DNA from: Polytrichum commune | Taxonomy: Eukaryota; Streptophyta; Polytrichopsida; Polytrichales; Polytrichaceae | NCBI GenBank assembly: GCA_950295325.1 | Contig: OX485805.1 | Location: 48,324,758 to 48,388,757, forward strand | Length of the DNA: 64,000 nucleotides | Reading direction: 5' to 3' | Shown: positions 1-13,611 of the stretch, in pieces | Layout: each line of letters opens with the position of its first letter | Numbering within the stretch: position 1 is the first letter of the stretch | Program-made: the position numbers and the translations under genes | The notes under the pieces: model-generated | The model's input: only the letters and a program-made list of their open reading frames with translations | Told to the model about the DNA's origin: nothing | The model's database searches: none

Positions 1-3000
1 CCTGAATCTTGCAACTTGAACGTGAGAATAGAAATTGTAACTTTCTAGAAGTCTCTACAATTTGGAGCCTTGAAGATTAAACACGCAGCCTCACTAAGCA
101 CGCAGCAATACAACGGCCATAGCCCATATCAACATCCCTGCTCTTCTATAACTTGCACAAAGTAGCTGTCTAAGCTTCATGGATCATGTGATCGTGCACA
201 CTTACAATTCGGCAGGTGGGATGGCCTTCAACGTTGGAGTTGGAGTTCTAGCACTAGATTTCTGCGCCCAAGTCGCTCCCAAGGTCTTGCAAGCTTGAAC
301 AGTTGCAACGTAATATAGTGCAGTACTGCGATCGGAGGCTCCTTCAGTAGTCCTGTGTTGGGATTCTTCTGGGTTTGGCTATGGCCGAGCTATGGAGACA
401 GAGTCACAACAATTAGTCCTACGCAGACAGAGTCGCGGTCCTTCTTCTCATTCCAATTTCCTCTTACTTCAAAAGAATTCAGCGTACCATAAAATATTCA
501 TATCCAAGTAGTAACTAATGTGTTATCCACGAAGGTTATATCTGAACTATTCATGTATTTTACCCAATTCATCAGTGCAGGAAAATGCAGGCCGAATCAT
601 GTCTAGTTCATGAACACATGGAACCCTTAAAAGGCTTTCAACGCTCAATTGCTGTTTACATTAAAACAAAATGTTGTTACTAATCACTTAACGGTTACTT
701 CCATAAACTGAAAGTTTAATATCTTGGCATGCCAAAAATTCGTGTATAAGATTTCAGATTGTAAACACTTCATGCAATTTATGTTTTATTTGATGACTTT
801 TTGTTCCTAAGGCTTGATAATTACTAACTTATGCACAACATAGTTTGGAAGGTGTAGAGTATATGGTCATGTCACGTAGGAATGTTGACTCAGATGACAA
901 GAAATTGCAAAGATCTGTATGTTGGAATTTTTCAAGTATTTCTTTAAATTTGCATCTCAATTTGAACTAGTTTTTAAACTAGGGAATCTCTTTACAAGAA
1001 TACTTTATCTATTTTCAAGAAGGGTTAACTTTTTTAGGAAATGACTGATTGACAAGAAATGAACTTATCAACTAAAGATCAAGTGATCAACAAAGATTAC
1101 TCATCCTTCTTGTCTCCAAAGTCAAGTCTACCAAAGCTTAGTAAAACATTTAAAAGTTTACAATATGTAGAATTCAACTAATCAATAGTGACCTGGATTC
1201 ATTCCACATAAAATAATAAACAAGACATCAATTTGTTATCACATACTAACTTACCCACCAAAGGGACCATGTGGTCTCACCACTAATTCTCTTCTATTAG
1301 ATAGTTTTATAATCTACAAAGAAAAATAAAATACTAAATTCATATTCATATATTTTCTTAACCATCTTGTGAACAAATAGCAGTGAAAGAGTACCACTAG
1401 TAAGACCACGCCATTCTTGAAGAGACCAATAAACTAGAGACTAGGAAGAGCATCGGGAAAAAATATTATTTTCACTCATGAGTTACAACTAGTAGGTGAG
1501 GGTCTTGTTTAAAATAGGTCATTAGTGTGACCCTTTTAAATGAAGTGACTTATTATGTTGACTTGCGTCTCCAAGATACTGAGATAAATTCAATTTCACT
1601 TTTTGTCACATGGAGACAAATGAAATTGTGTGAGCGTATCTTCTTGCAGTAATTTTGGTCCAATATTATAGTTATCATAATTTATCACAACAAAATTTAA
1701 TGTTATAAATTTGTAGGACATTTAAGAGAAACTGGTGTTGTTCACACAGTATGACCCTACTTAGAGTAGAGATTGGAAGAGCATTTGGGGAAAAAAGAGA
1801 GTTAAGGATAGACCAAAAACCTAGTATCTCTAGTGGAAGACGATTATCATCATGTTTCAATAGCTCACCGTCACTTACTATGGCACTTTCTTTATTTCTA
1901 TCAAAGGTTGATTCTTTGTTCAAGGCAACTTAAATTTGTCCCACAGAATCAGTCCCTGAAGACTTGGCCCACTGTGATTCGGTCTTGAAGCATCTGAAGT
2001 GGGATTTGGACAATTTGTTATTGAATTTCACAAGCCGTGTGGGGACACGAAGAATCGGATTGCTGCGCTGAGCTTGACAGTTGGGTGGAAGTCATTCACC
2101 AGCTTCGCATGTGCATTCGCAATCTTTGAGTTGTGAAGGTGCGGCTGACTCCGGGAATTGTGTGGTGATTTTCTTCACCTTGGGGTCCGTGGCATCTATG
2201 TAAACCCATTCATTGTGGATAGAGCTCAAGTAAAAACGAGTTCCGTACAAGGTTGAGGGTTGATCTATACCAGCATGGGTCTGTTAGATTAAAATATGAT
2301 TTCTGATGTTATTTTTCGGAGTCAGATGATTTTAAAATAGTCATTTGAAGAATATAAAACAACTCATTGTGTTTTCACTTTCCTAATGGATGGGTTTACG
2401 TAGACACCACGACTCATCCCTAGTTGTTTTCTTTTATTAAGGTACAGAGGCCTTCAAGTGACACTTTAAGAAAAGAAAAATTTGCAAAATTTTCCAAAGA
2501 AATCCATAGATTAGCAAATCTATATAAGGCCTATAAAAACAATGCCAAAAAATAATAAATTCACATGCAAGTAGGTTCACATGTAGGGAGAGTGGAAATT
2601 CTGAAAGTCATCTTTAGGAAAGATCCTTTTACTCTGAACTAGGGGGGTTTATTGACATTTTGAACCTCTTAGATGAGGCCGACATGGCACTCTCATCACC
2701 AAACTAGATTGTGTGTTGAATTTGAATGATTCATTTGTCATATTTAGATTGAGCCCATAATGTGCAAGTTCACAAATTCTTAGTTGGCAACAACATTATT
2801 TGTGACAATCCTAGTAGACAATACAAAGAGCACGAAAGTCAATAATATGCTTGACACGGTTTGCCTCCGACATGCATGTGATGAGGATTTCCAGTTCGTT
2901 GTTGGCTTCTAGGAAGCTTTCTTACATCAAGTAAGGTGCTAAGGTAGGCATATCCCTCATAAACCAATAAATAACCTAAAACCAACAAAAATGTAGCTCT

Positions 3001-3140
3001 AGAATGCATTTGAATCCTCCATTGAGTACATAAAGGTAGCTCTATGTGGCATTTGAATTCCATGGTGTGCAGTGTGGGCTTTTTAACACTCCAAATTACA
3101 TTAGTTAAGTTAATAGAAAACATAACCTTGCAAATACTAA
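1..3140. other. AT-rich non-coding stretch, no gene seen
   Basis: No reading frame here has a recognisable protein motif or a plausible exon chain. The overlapping opposite-strand frames near 1.7-1.9 kb look like chance. The composition resembles the intergenic DNA of the rest of the window. I see no tRNA, rRNA or obvious terminal-repeat element. Confidence 0.6.
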
Positions 3141-3513
3141 CACTAAATATCATATTTAGTGTTATATAGTATTTGATGTCACTATGGTAACTTTTCGGAT
3201 GACACTTCTTGTAAATAAGTTTAAAAATATTGTCATGGATGATGGATGAGTTCATCCATTGGTCCAAACCCTACCTTCTCTTGTCAGCGACTTGTAATGA
3301 AAATATTGTCATGGATGATTGCAACTTGGATGAAAAATCACTTGGTCAATGACAGTTATTGCAACACTGTCAATCTATAATCCCCCAAAACTCTTACAAG
3401 GAATGGAAAATAATGTTGGGTTCACATGTAGTATTGGTGACACTACATAACGGTTTACAAGTAGCATTAAGCAAGACAATTAGAATTGGTGACATTAAAA
3501 ATCATATTTAGTG
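3141..3513 (+). mobile_element. MITE family A, copy 1
   Basis: A 373-bp non-coding element. Its left end is the near-palindrome CACTAAATATCATATTTAGT and its right end is ATCATATTTAGTG, so the termini are inverted repeats built on CACTAAATAT. The interior (GGTAACTTTTCGGATGACAC, then GATGGATGAGTTCATCC) recurs inverted at 12678-13048 and more divergently near 9540-9900. Size, TIRs and lack of coding capacity fit a miniature inverted-repeat transposable element. The superfamily cannot be assigned by eye. Confidence 0.7.
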
Positions 3514-5000
3514 AAGTTTCAAACAATGGCTTAGAAGGCGCGTTGCGATGCCTCTAAACTGTTACAATATAGTTGTAGGTTGTCAAGGGAATTTGACCTG
3601 CACCAATAATGACAACCATCACAGCTCGGAAGATTCTGTATGTTGGAGCTTCTCATTGCTATCAACCAGCTAGTTATTTTGATTGTGCCAACTTGACTTG
3701 GACCACGTTTGTTGAAGGTTGAAAGGTTGAAGGTTGAATGCACAAGTTCTAACCTTCCCAACCTTTAAAAAAGACATGATATCAAGGGAGACATATATGA
3801 TGTGCATTTGGGCTTGTGTATTACCTTGCATAATGTACTAATACTCCACTAAAATGTACTAGTATATTTCGTGCAAGAGAATGCACCAAAACCATATATT
3901 AGTGAAAACCATGTGCTCTAAGATCAAAAAAAATATGTATATATATATATATATATATATATTTGGCTTCAAACATTACATTTTTCCATGTGTTTTTGTC
4001 AATTTCTCCTTCATATTACTCATATGTAAGATTCGTAAGATTAACTATTATAGTTATATAAATTATGAAGTTCTTCTAGAAGATTACAATTTGTTGCATT
4101 GCATCCATGGCACATTGATCTATAACAACGTTTAGCTCATTTCCAAAAAAATGCACAAACTCCCCAAAATGTAAAGACCTTGTGACGGAATACAACTAAT
4201 GGAGATTCCATCCAAAATGATTAGACTAACACCCCTAAGGATGTAAAACAATTAGTAGTCTCATTGTTGGTGTGTTAAGTCCAATACCTCGTATATATCA
4301 AATAGTCTAATGAAGGTTGAGGAGATGACTACGATACATTAGAAACAACATTAGAGACAACCCTCTGAAATCCTTGATGTTAAGGAGTCTAAAGAAATTG
4401 CATCTCTCTCAATAATCGGTGGGCAATCCAGATTTGAAAAACATATGCATCTTGTGAATGAAAGGAGCATGTGACCTTTCCCCCCAAAACCTAAAAAATT
4501 GATTATATAGCGAGTTATTTTCCAATGACCATCATAATTGCTTCAAACATGTCGTCTTATATTAAATGAAAATATTATAAGAGTGAGGCTACTTCATCAC
4601 TGGAGAGACAATCTTGACTCAATGAAAGCACTTCATACGGCTTATTTGAAAGGAGAGAAATCAAGAATTTCATCATTGGTGAATGTGTCCTCATAACATG
4701 AGGGAGAAAACATAATCTTACAGACAATTTGTTGCTTCCAGATCAAGATGTAATTTTCTAGAAATTCATTGTAGCGACTCTAATAATTTCATGTCTTATT
4801 TTTTTCAAATAATTATTGACAAACTAGTGTCAACAGTAGGGTGCTCTAGAACAGTGCCCGGGAAGTTTTTGGGCATATATAGTCGGTCAAGATCCTAGTG
4901 ATCCTAAATCCAACCGGTTACACTATATGTTGACATCTTCCAGTTGTGCTATCATTCATTTGAGGTATATTCTATAGATTCCTCTAAAATGATCAGTAAT
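3514..5000. other. Non-coding stretch with (TA)n microsatellite
   Basis: No supportable gene. A pure TA dinucleotide run lies at about 3935-3962. From about 4845 onward the sequence belongs to a dispersed repeat that also occurs near 52300-52450 (shared text such as CTATAGATTCCTCTAAAATG). Confidence 0.55.
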
Positions 5001-5208
5001 CCTCCTGAAGTCTCGAACTTCAACCATTAATTCTCGAACTTCAACCGGTAATCCTCCTGAAGTCTCGACCTTCAACCATTAATTCTCAAACTTCAACCGG
5101 TGATCCTCCTGAAGTCTTGAACTTCAACCATTAATTCTCGAACTTCAACCGGTGATCCTCCTGAAGTCTCGAACTTCAACCATTAATTCTCGAACTTCAA
5201 CCGGTTAT
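5001..5208 (+). repeat. 52-bp tandem repeat, four copies
   Basis: Four head-to-tail units of 52 bp start at 5001, 5053, 5105 and 5157. Each begins CCTCCTGAAGTCTCGAACTT and ends TTCAACCGGT plus three bases. Within each unit the half-motif TCTCGAACTTCAACC occurs twice, so the unit itself arose from a shorter duplication. Partial copies of the same text (CCTGAAGTCTTGAACTTCAG) occur at about 52430, 54570 and 56745. There is no coding signal. Confidence 0.85.
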
Positions 5209-8200
5209 TTCTGAAACTCAACCGGTTATTTTCTGAAACTCAAGCAGACAGTGCTCTAGAGAGCCGATTGATGAGAGAAATCGTTGTCAAGTGACGGTAG
5301 AAGCTGAGAGCGATGAGTGTGGTGGTGATAGGAAAGGGAAAGTGAATCTGCAGTGGCAGTGCGAAAATTGTCGCACTTTCTAGCAGCATTTACACAGTGA
5401 GGAAGCAGTGGACCCCTTCTTGATGATGCTGGCCCAACCAAGTGTACGAAGAAGGTAGCCTAACTTAGCTTGCTTCCCCACCTGCATGTTGCCACTTCTC
5501 TACTGCCATTGGCCCAGCTGGCTTTGGTCGGTGAAATCTGACCCGGCCAACTTTGATTTGGTCCTAAGCTTACCTGGCTCCCGCAAGCCCACACTTCACA
5601 TTATTTTCCACTACCTTCCCAACCTGGTTCGCGCACTTTGAACGCGGAAAGGAAATATGGTATGTGGGTGTTGTTATTTGGTTCCTTTTTCATGTTCTCC
5701 GACTTCTACCGGTTAGATTTTACACCAACAAAAAAAACTTATGTTGCATAAGCAAATCTATGATGAAACATTTGTCAAAGAACCGGATCGAAAATCAGAC
5801 CTCCCATGATTTAGTTATGATCATCAAAAGTGCATGTTAGTTGATTTTCTTAGCCGGACATGTAGGTCCTCCCAGTTGTGTTCACTGTTGAGTGTAGAGT
5901 AGTTGTATATTAAGACGTAGTCCAATCTTTATTAAACATGTGTCCTTATGATGTTTGTTCATTGATCTTCACGAAACGACATTCTAATCAAATATAGGGG
6001 TTCGATTAGGAAAACAAGCCACTTAAGACCCATCTATCTTATAATGGTTTTAAGCCACATAACATCACTCAGCTTATGAAGCATGTTTGTTTCCTATGTC
6101 TAGTAGAGTCTATTCTCTCCTTTCTATCCACTTCAAATTCAAGCTCAAATTGAAGTAACATTGGAGTTATCCGTAAAGTCTCTCAAAGAGGGACAAAATC
6201 GTGGGTTTAATCCTTCTTTGAGAAAACTTTCTATTAAGAGCTCGTTAACTCATTGTAAATTGGAGCATATTTTGCAAGTTGGGTGAATTTTTGGGACCTC
6301 CTCTTTCCACCTCAAAAACTTTGAGAGAATTTTAGGCTCTGAATAAGGGTATGTGCATGGGTACTATTGCTCTAATTAGTGGATTGGCCTACACAAGATT
6401 AGCTTGGCCCACCCATTTGTGTAGGACAAGCTAGAAAACCAAATTTTAATAGCCCATATACCACTCTTTGTGTGTAGTAATTTAAGCATTAAGAAAACTT
6501 GGGTGACTTTGTGTTAATTCTCACAAACTCAAAGTTTGGGACTAAACCCATGGTTTCACCTACTTTACTTTACAAATTATAACTCTATTGCTTTTTTGGA
6601 CATTTGTATTCTCGGATCGAAGTGCAACTCAAAGTTTGGGACTAAACCCATGGCTTCATCTTCTTTACTTTACAAATAACTCTATTACAAACGCATTGGA
6701 CATTTTTAATCTCGGATCAAAGTGCATCTAACTCCAAATAATCATACTAGCTACAAGCTTGAATCATGCTAAAGCCTATTCTTTTGCTTTAGATCTATCC
6801 ACTTCAGTTTCATGTACAAATGGAAACAAGGTTATGTGTTAAATGCTTTTATTTTAAGAATCAAAGTGCAACCTTGACTAAGATTGTTACCTGGTAAAGT
6901 CTAGAGCCGTGTTATTTGAAAGCCTACTCTTTCTTTTTGTCATTCACTTCAAATTCATACTCAAATTGAAGCAAGGTTATGTATTGGACACTGTTATTCT
7001 AGATCCAATGTGTAACAAACTAGGATTATTACAAGGTAAAGTCTAGAACCATGTTACTTAGTACATAAAACTAGCTTGGACCCGAGCCATCCCGTCCTAT
7101 CTTGTTGCACTTGTGGTCTCCTGTTGCACGGATGGTCCGTGACCTGTTGCACTTTGGGCATATGAACTAGCTATGCCCGTGGTGTGGTGAGGTGGTCCAC
7201 ACACTTTTGACACGGGCAATAATGTGACAACAATGGGGCAACCACCTCACCACGGGCTCACCACCACTACCACGTTGTCCATTGTATATCATATTATATG
7301 TTCCTCACTATAGCTCCGTGATCTAAGTTAGCTCAAAATTGAAGTAAATGAACACCATGTTAGATAATCTGGGTTCAAATATCACAGGGAGGAAGTAAGT
7401 AAGAAATATGTAGAAAAACTAAATTATACAGGGTGAATAGGTCCCATATACACCACTTATTTGGCTTAGTAGGGACCACACTAATTTTGCTAATCTTTGT
7501 GAAGTTATGGTACAATAGTAGATAAACCATGCTAATTTGTTCTTTACACTAGAATCTATACAAATGTGGTTTTCATTGGACATGAAATGTCTGATAGTAC
7601 TTGCTTGTACTTTTTCTCGAATTATTTGAGGTTTTTTAGTTGAGGATGTGTTCTTCCATATCCTTCAACTTGTCCATAACTTACCAGAAGCAAAAATAAA
7701 AAATAAAAACTTACCAGATTATGAAACTTGACAAATCTCATCACCACGATTTTTTCATTTTTTTTTCACAACGGTTGATGTATTCTAGAATCAAGTCCGA
7801 GATGACCTTAAACTACCGGGTGATAGTGGAGAGGCACCCATTTTCAAATGGAGTGGTTGGTGGTTAGATTCCCGTTGTGAAATCTTCTCTCTACTTGACG
7901 GGGGGGGGGGGGGAACTAGGTAGGCAAGAAGCCAAGAGCCCAATCATCGCAAGGTAGGTAGTAAACACCACCCTGCACTAGGAGGGTTCTTGAGCAAGGT
8001 AGGACCAATACACTCAAATCCATGTCGGATTACCTGATGTTGGTTATTTATTTATTTATTTATTTATTTATTCTAGAAATATTACAATATGATTGACACA
8101 TTCGGAGCTTGTTTGTTGGGGCCCCAATAAATATCTCCAAAACCATGCTACTGTGTCTGAAAGACCAACGTTAACATTGGACCACCTAGTTTCTTAATAA

Positions 8201-8311
8201 TCTCTCTCCAATTATTTTGTTTTTCAAGGCCTCTACAAATCCTCAAGTGACTGAAATCCTGTCAAAGCCGACCACAACTTGTTAACATTCGTAACTGCAA
8301 TTAGATTTATA
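5209..8311. other. Non-coding stretch with simple repeats
   Basis: No gene is supported. A duplicated 70-80 bp sentence beginning near 6530 and 6627 (CAACTCAAAGTTTGGGACTA) marks a local repeat. A homopolymer of 14 G lies at 7900-7913 and a (TTTA)n run at about 8045-8072. Around 7170-7262 a GTGGTGAGGTGGT segment is followed by its inverted copy. Confidence 0.5.
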
Positions 8312-9251
8312 TACCGTACATTAAGGGCAGCTTCGGCACAAAATAATTCTAAAAATAGACGCCGAAAATTTTGGAATATTATTGCCATTTTTTTGCCGAA
8401 TATAAAATTAATTATTTTTCAAAATTGCCAAAAAGTAAGAAATTTTTATTTCTCACTAGAGTTTTACTTACAGTGGAAGCATATGTGAATTTTGAAAGAG
8501 AGAAGGTGCTCCTTTTGTAATCAAGCTCACTTACATTAGTCCACAAAGAATATGGGTTAAGAAGTAGCAAGACTCTAGGTGAGGCTTTTCAAATGTGTTG
8601 TACACAAATTTTTGGAGTCCAATTGAGCATAGAAGATGAAGTTTTATAGAATTTTGTCCAAATAACAAAAGTTGAGAAATCAATCCTTCTTCCACCTCCA
8701 ATAAGTTTTGTGTCAAAATAAGTCTTTATGCAAAAGATATGGACAAAACATTGCAGCCATGTAAAGATCAAAAAATTAAAATGCGTTCATAACAGTTTTT
8801 TGGAGCTCATTTGTGCATAGAAGATCAACTTTTTTGGAATTTTGTTGGTCTAAGAAAAGTTTACAAATAAAGTAATCTTTTACCTCCAACAAATTTTATG
8901 TCATTTGAAGACTCTATGCAAATGTTATGCGAGTTATAAAAATGAAGTCTAACTCGGTGCTTCACCTCAAAGTTTACATATCCCATACGCATTGTTGAAC
9001 ACAACTCCACTCTACTTGCATAAAGCACAGAGCATTCTCTACTCTTCACTCACATCTTACTTGTCATTCAATGCAAGAGAGATGTACAAGATATAAGCTT
9101 AAATAGAAAATGAAAAATGAATTTAAGCTGAATTTTAAAAATTAAAAGAGAAAATTGTCGAAAATATGAATATACTATTTTTAGGTGCCAAACACTATTT
9201 TTTACTTTTAATAATTATTCGGCAAGAGAGTGCCGCCCTTAACGTACGGTA
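8312..9251. mobile_element. MITE family B (TACCGTAC termini)
   Basis: A 940-bp element whose left end TACCGTACATTAAGGGC and right end GCCCTTAACGTACGGTA are inverted repeats. The outer TA on each side fits a TA target duplication, as in Tc1/mariner and pogo elements. No transposase is encoded. The interior holds an imperfect tandem duplication of about 200 bp: the phrase starting TTTTTGGAGTCCAATTGAGC near 8610 recurs diverged near 8800. Its TACCGTA start is shared with the larger element at 24397-29179, so it may be a non-autonomous relative. Confidence 0.7.
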
Positions 9252-9539
9252 CTAGAGTTACTTTGTTGACCAGACAAACTATAGACGTTACCTTAACTTC
9301 ATACATAACATTACAGAACTCCTTGGCTACATTCCGTGGGATCAAATATCACATGAGCATAAATATCCTTTAAATTTTGGAACTCCCCATTTATGGAGAG
9401 CATTGAGGTTGTAAATTATGAACTTTTTGACAAGCAATTATAACTTCTAAGATTTATTTATTTATTCATTTTAATTGCAACCTCTTTCTTTGGAGAAAGA
9501 CCATCATGTAGCTAGTTAATAATGTTATGTAGTGACTTC
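9252..9539. other. Short non-coding gap
   Basis: AT-rich sequence between two small elements. No gene or repeat of its own was seen. Confidence 0.5.
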
Positions 9540-9900
9540 CACTAAGCACGTTGAATATTGTATTTAAGGTCATGTGATATTTTATGTCACCGTGGTAACT
9601 TTTTGTTGATACTTCTTGTGAGTAAGTTTACAAGTATTGTCGTCCCAACTTGTATTGCCCGAAATATTGGTATATTCTGCATCCTATCATCTTTGTAATG
9701 AAATGTTATCATGATGATTGAAAGTTGGATGAAAAAACATCTAGTAAGTGACAGTAATCACTACATTGTAAATATATAATGCCCCTATTTTTTTTTTGCA
9801 AGTTATGACAAAGAATGATGGGTTTTCACTAAGTATTAGTGAAACTACACGGGCGGTTTACAATTAGTGTTGAGCAAGACAACTAAATACAATGTTTAGT
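9540..9900 (+). mobile_element. MITE family A, diverged copy 2
   Basis: Parallels the element at 3141-3513: it starts CACTAAGCACGTTGAATATT, contains GTGGTAACTTTTTGTTGATA and GACAGTAATCACTACATTG, and ends CAAGACAACTAAATACAATG followed by TTTAGT. Both ends and the interior are clearly related but diverged and carry small insertions. Boundaries are good to about 10 bp. Non-coding. Confidence 0.55.
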
Positions 9901-12677
9901 ATAGTCGCTCGCTGGTACTAAGCTCGTCATAATTACACACGGACCTTGAAGAGAAAAAATCTCTACAAAATAATACAACCATTTCGTGGCAAGTTCGCGT
10001 GTAAAGGAAAACTCCTTTCCTTAAAAGTTAGACATGGAGTAAAATTACAACCTAAGTAACCTCTCCTCCATGCTCTCTCCACTCTTGAGGTTAGGGTTGA
10101 GAAATATAGAGTTTGGCATGTCAATCTCGGCCATTTATGGCATGGCAACGTCATTGTTATCTGAACAACCCAAGGGTTGGTGGATGTTCTTGGCTAAGTG
10201 CAAAGATCCTTAGGCATGCAACTTGGTGTATGTAGCTTCTATTACATGCTTAGGGCCAAGTTTCATGTGCTGGTGACGGCTCACTTTTTAAGTGGGTGAG
10301 AAATAGGTGACATCATCTAAAGAATGGGTGATGTCACCCATTTAATGAAGGGTACATCTATTTGGGGTGCCGATTTATTCCGATTTCTTATTTTCTCACC
10401 AAATCTAGTGCGTAATAAGATGTCACGTTTTATGAAGGTGACCGGTAATGAAGGTCATCGTGATTTAGCTTTTGATATTTGACTTGCACAATAATTTCTA
10501 TATATTTGTTGAATGAATTTAAAATTATGTGTTCTTGGTGTCCATAGGTGGTACAAATGTCATCTATATATAAATATTTCTATATTTTACTTTCAGTTGA
10601 AATCATGATTGTACGTAGTTTATAAGTGATTTTTGATACATTTGCGTAGTCTTTGGATTTTATTTATTTATTTATTAAACCCGACACTTACTGCCACATT
10701 TCATTTTATATATGTATTTTCTGTTATTAAGATCCAAATTCTTGAAAACATCATGAGATACACATTCCCATGGGTTCACTTTAAGTCATGATGAGAACTC
10801 CGACGATATAACATACAATCATTTTATCTCTTCTTTCCTTTTCATTTCTTCTCACAACTAGGCTTTGAGTGTACAAAGAGTGCATGATGCAAGAGCAAAG
10901 AGCCCTAGAAGTACCCATCAAAAGAAAGGACTTGAACAAAGTGGCCTTGAGTACCCAAGATGACCGGCTGATCCAGTCACTGGAGCTCTCTAACCGGCAC
11001 ATGTCCTTCTCTTGACCGTTAGGACCGCCCGTGCTTTGACACCGGTCCTTGCACAACGTACAACGCGGAACACCCATTCATGAGGGGTACTGGTCCTGGG
11101 GGAGGGCACATGGCACCACCCTTTTCCCACCCGCCCACCACCCATTTATTTTTCAAAAAATAGACTAGGACCGATACATGGAACCTTGACCTTGGTAGCA
11201 TGATATAGATGTGGATGTTTATAGTCTATCAATATTTTGTTTTCCGTACCTAACCAACAAGCATTAATTTCTTTAATTTCATGCTCAGCCTCTTCCAAAA
11301 ACTAATCCGCCTTTCTAGCTTTATTAGTAAATACTCGACTCTAGCTTCTCTGACTTTAGGTCTTTTTCTCGCGATTCTAATTCATTCGCTTTATTTAGAT
11401 TATTCATGTACCTAAAATATAACTAAATACCCCCGCCGCAGTAGATGTGCCTATTGCACTACCAACTATCTTAACAACCTCTACATGCTTTTCTCTTGCC
11501 AAAATAACAAAACATTATGAAGAAAGTTTATTTGCAAGGTGTAAGGGCCGAGAGGGAAATGTTGCATACGAGTGTACCTCTCACGTGATCCCATCCACAC
11601 TAAAAATAGGACCCTTATAAGGTAGATGTGCCTAATTGATTGTTTATATGAATCGGACATCCGTATTTGAGTGGAATGTGGTTGGGTGTGGCTAGAGTGT
11701 GGCTCCAAGAACAGATTCAAAAAAGATATGTGTTTGATAGAAATTGAACTAGAGGTGCTCAAAATATGATAACTATTCTAGCCCAACTAAATGGCTTGTT
11801 TGAATGCTTTAGCCCAACTCTAAAGTGGAAACCCCACACATTAAAAATTGGAGGTTTTCACAAAAAGCCATCTCGGACTAGAGAGATGCAACTAGATGTT
11901 TTGAACTTGCAACCACATTAAGGTCAAGGCATTCATAGTCAACCAAGTCCATTTAACTGCTCACTAGGGTCATGTAATGACGACCAGGATGAGATTTATA
12001 TTTTTTAGGCAAACGGAGTTAAGGTTCATGTGGTGGTGGCTTGTGGTTGATTACCCTTGTGAGAGTTTTGACAACTGTCATAGCCAGGCATTAGCATTTA
12101 GATGAGCCGTTTTGGGTTAACTTATAGATCGACTATGTGCTACCCTAATTTTTTTGCTTCAATATTTGTAACAACTTTCATATTCATGATTTTGATTTTT
12201 TTTTCTTCGCATTCTCCTTAGAATTTGTTTCTCTTTACAAGAAAAATAAGGTTGTGCTATTACTCCCCTAAATAGATGTAAACTCTCTTATTTTATCGGG
12301 TATAGATGCCTCAACCTTGTCTGTGCAAATAAGCCGCCGCTTTTGTTAGTTTAGTGACATGTGGTGGGTTGAAGAGCTGCAAGGTCCCAAACACCTTTAC
12401 AATGTGCTTTGACCAAATACTAATAATTCTACGTATTTTCCACCCCTCCTTCTCTATTCAAAATTACAAATATTAAGAATGGTTACTTGGTTTCCACTAC
12501 CCCTCTTCCTCTATCCAAGAATTAAGAATTACTTCTATAGCACTATGGGGGAGGGTCATTGAAAATTCTCTCTTCATCACTCAAGATTTGTCTTTGTGCA
12601 ATATCAATGGACCCTCTTGAGTTGTTAGTCATAATTAGCTTGTGCATTCAGAATTAGTGATAGAAATTATGTCAAGG
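9901..12677. other. Non-coding stretch, no gene seen
   Basis: Short frames near 10.0, 10.8-11.2 and 11.5 kb have no motifs, no exon-like boundaries and no similarity to anything I recognise. A (TTTA)n tract lies near 10663. Nothing else is supportable. Confidence 0.5.
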
Positions 12678-13048
12678 CACATAATGTTAGTGTCACCAAT
12701 TTTTATTGTCTAGCTCAATACTAACTGTAAACCGTGGTATAGTGTCACCAACACTAAATGTTAACCCAACATTATTTGTCATTCTTTGTAAAAAAAAAAA
12801 TTGGGGTGATTATGGGTCTACAGTGTTGCAATTATTGTCACTTACCAAGAATTGTTTCATCCAAATGTCAATCATCCATGACAATATTTCATCACAAGTT
12901 GCTGACAAGAGAAGGTGGGGTTTTGGCCAATGGATGAACTCATCCATCATCCATGACAATATTTGTTCGGTTATTCATAAGAAGTGTCATCCGAAAAGTT
13001 ACCACAATGACGTTAAATACCATATGACACTAAATATCATATTTAGTG
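12678..13048 (-). mobile_element. MITE family A, copy 3 (inverted)
   Basis: A 371-bp inverted copy of the 3141-3513 element. It begins near GTTAGTGTCACCAATTTT and ends with CACTAAATATCATATTTAGT, the same near-palindrome that starts copy 1. The central TGGATGAACTCATCCATC matches the centre of copy 1 in reverse. The reading frame that overlaps it is a by-product of the element. Confidence 0.7.
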
Positions 13049-13112
13049 TAGCTTTCCACACATAATTCTACTGGGGACGTCAAGGTATCGCAAAGCAATC
13101 TTTGGAACTGAT

Positions 13113-13611
13113 GGCCACTTCACACACAAGACTGAGAGCCCGTGACCATTACACTTCAAGCACTCTCATTGGTGGAAAAGGCGGAGCTAGTCCAAATTTG
13201 CTTCCCACTACGCTTGAGGGACCAACGGAGTATGTGAATGCAAGATGGATGTAAAGTCTAAATGGATCTCTACATGGCATCAAATGGATCATGTTTCATG
13301 GTCACTTGAACTATTTTCAAAAAACCATCTCTTGGAGGTAGGCCTAACACAAAAGTGGGAGACCATGACACTCCAACCGCTTACAATCGTTGACTTATTC
13401 TATTTGTATCATGTGTGAGGACCCACATGAATGGAAATTCATAAAAATAACATTTGGTTGAGGGCGCAGTCACATATGACTTCACACTACACTTGAGGGT
13501 CCGTGACCACACTAAATGATTTTGGAGGTGTCTTGGGGCAGTCTTTGGACACTTTCTTTTGGGCTCTCACAATTTCATGGTCACAGCTCTTGGCTCGTGT
13601 GTGAAGTGGCC
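13113..13611 (+). mobile_element. MITE family C, copy 1
   Basis: About 499 bp bounded by inverted repeats GGCCACTTCACACACAAGAC on the left and CTCGTGTGTGAAGTGGCC on the right. A second copy lies inverted at 30978-31473. The interior has no coding capacity. TIR length and size fit a MITE; the target duplication is not clear. Confidence 0.75.
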
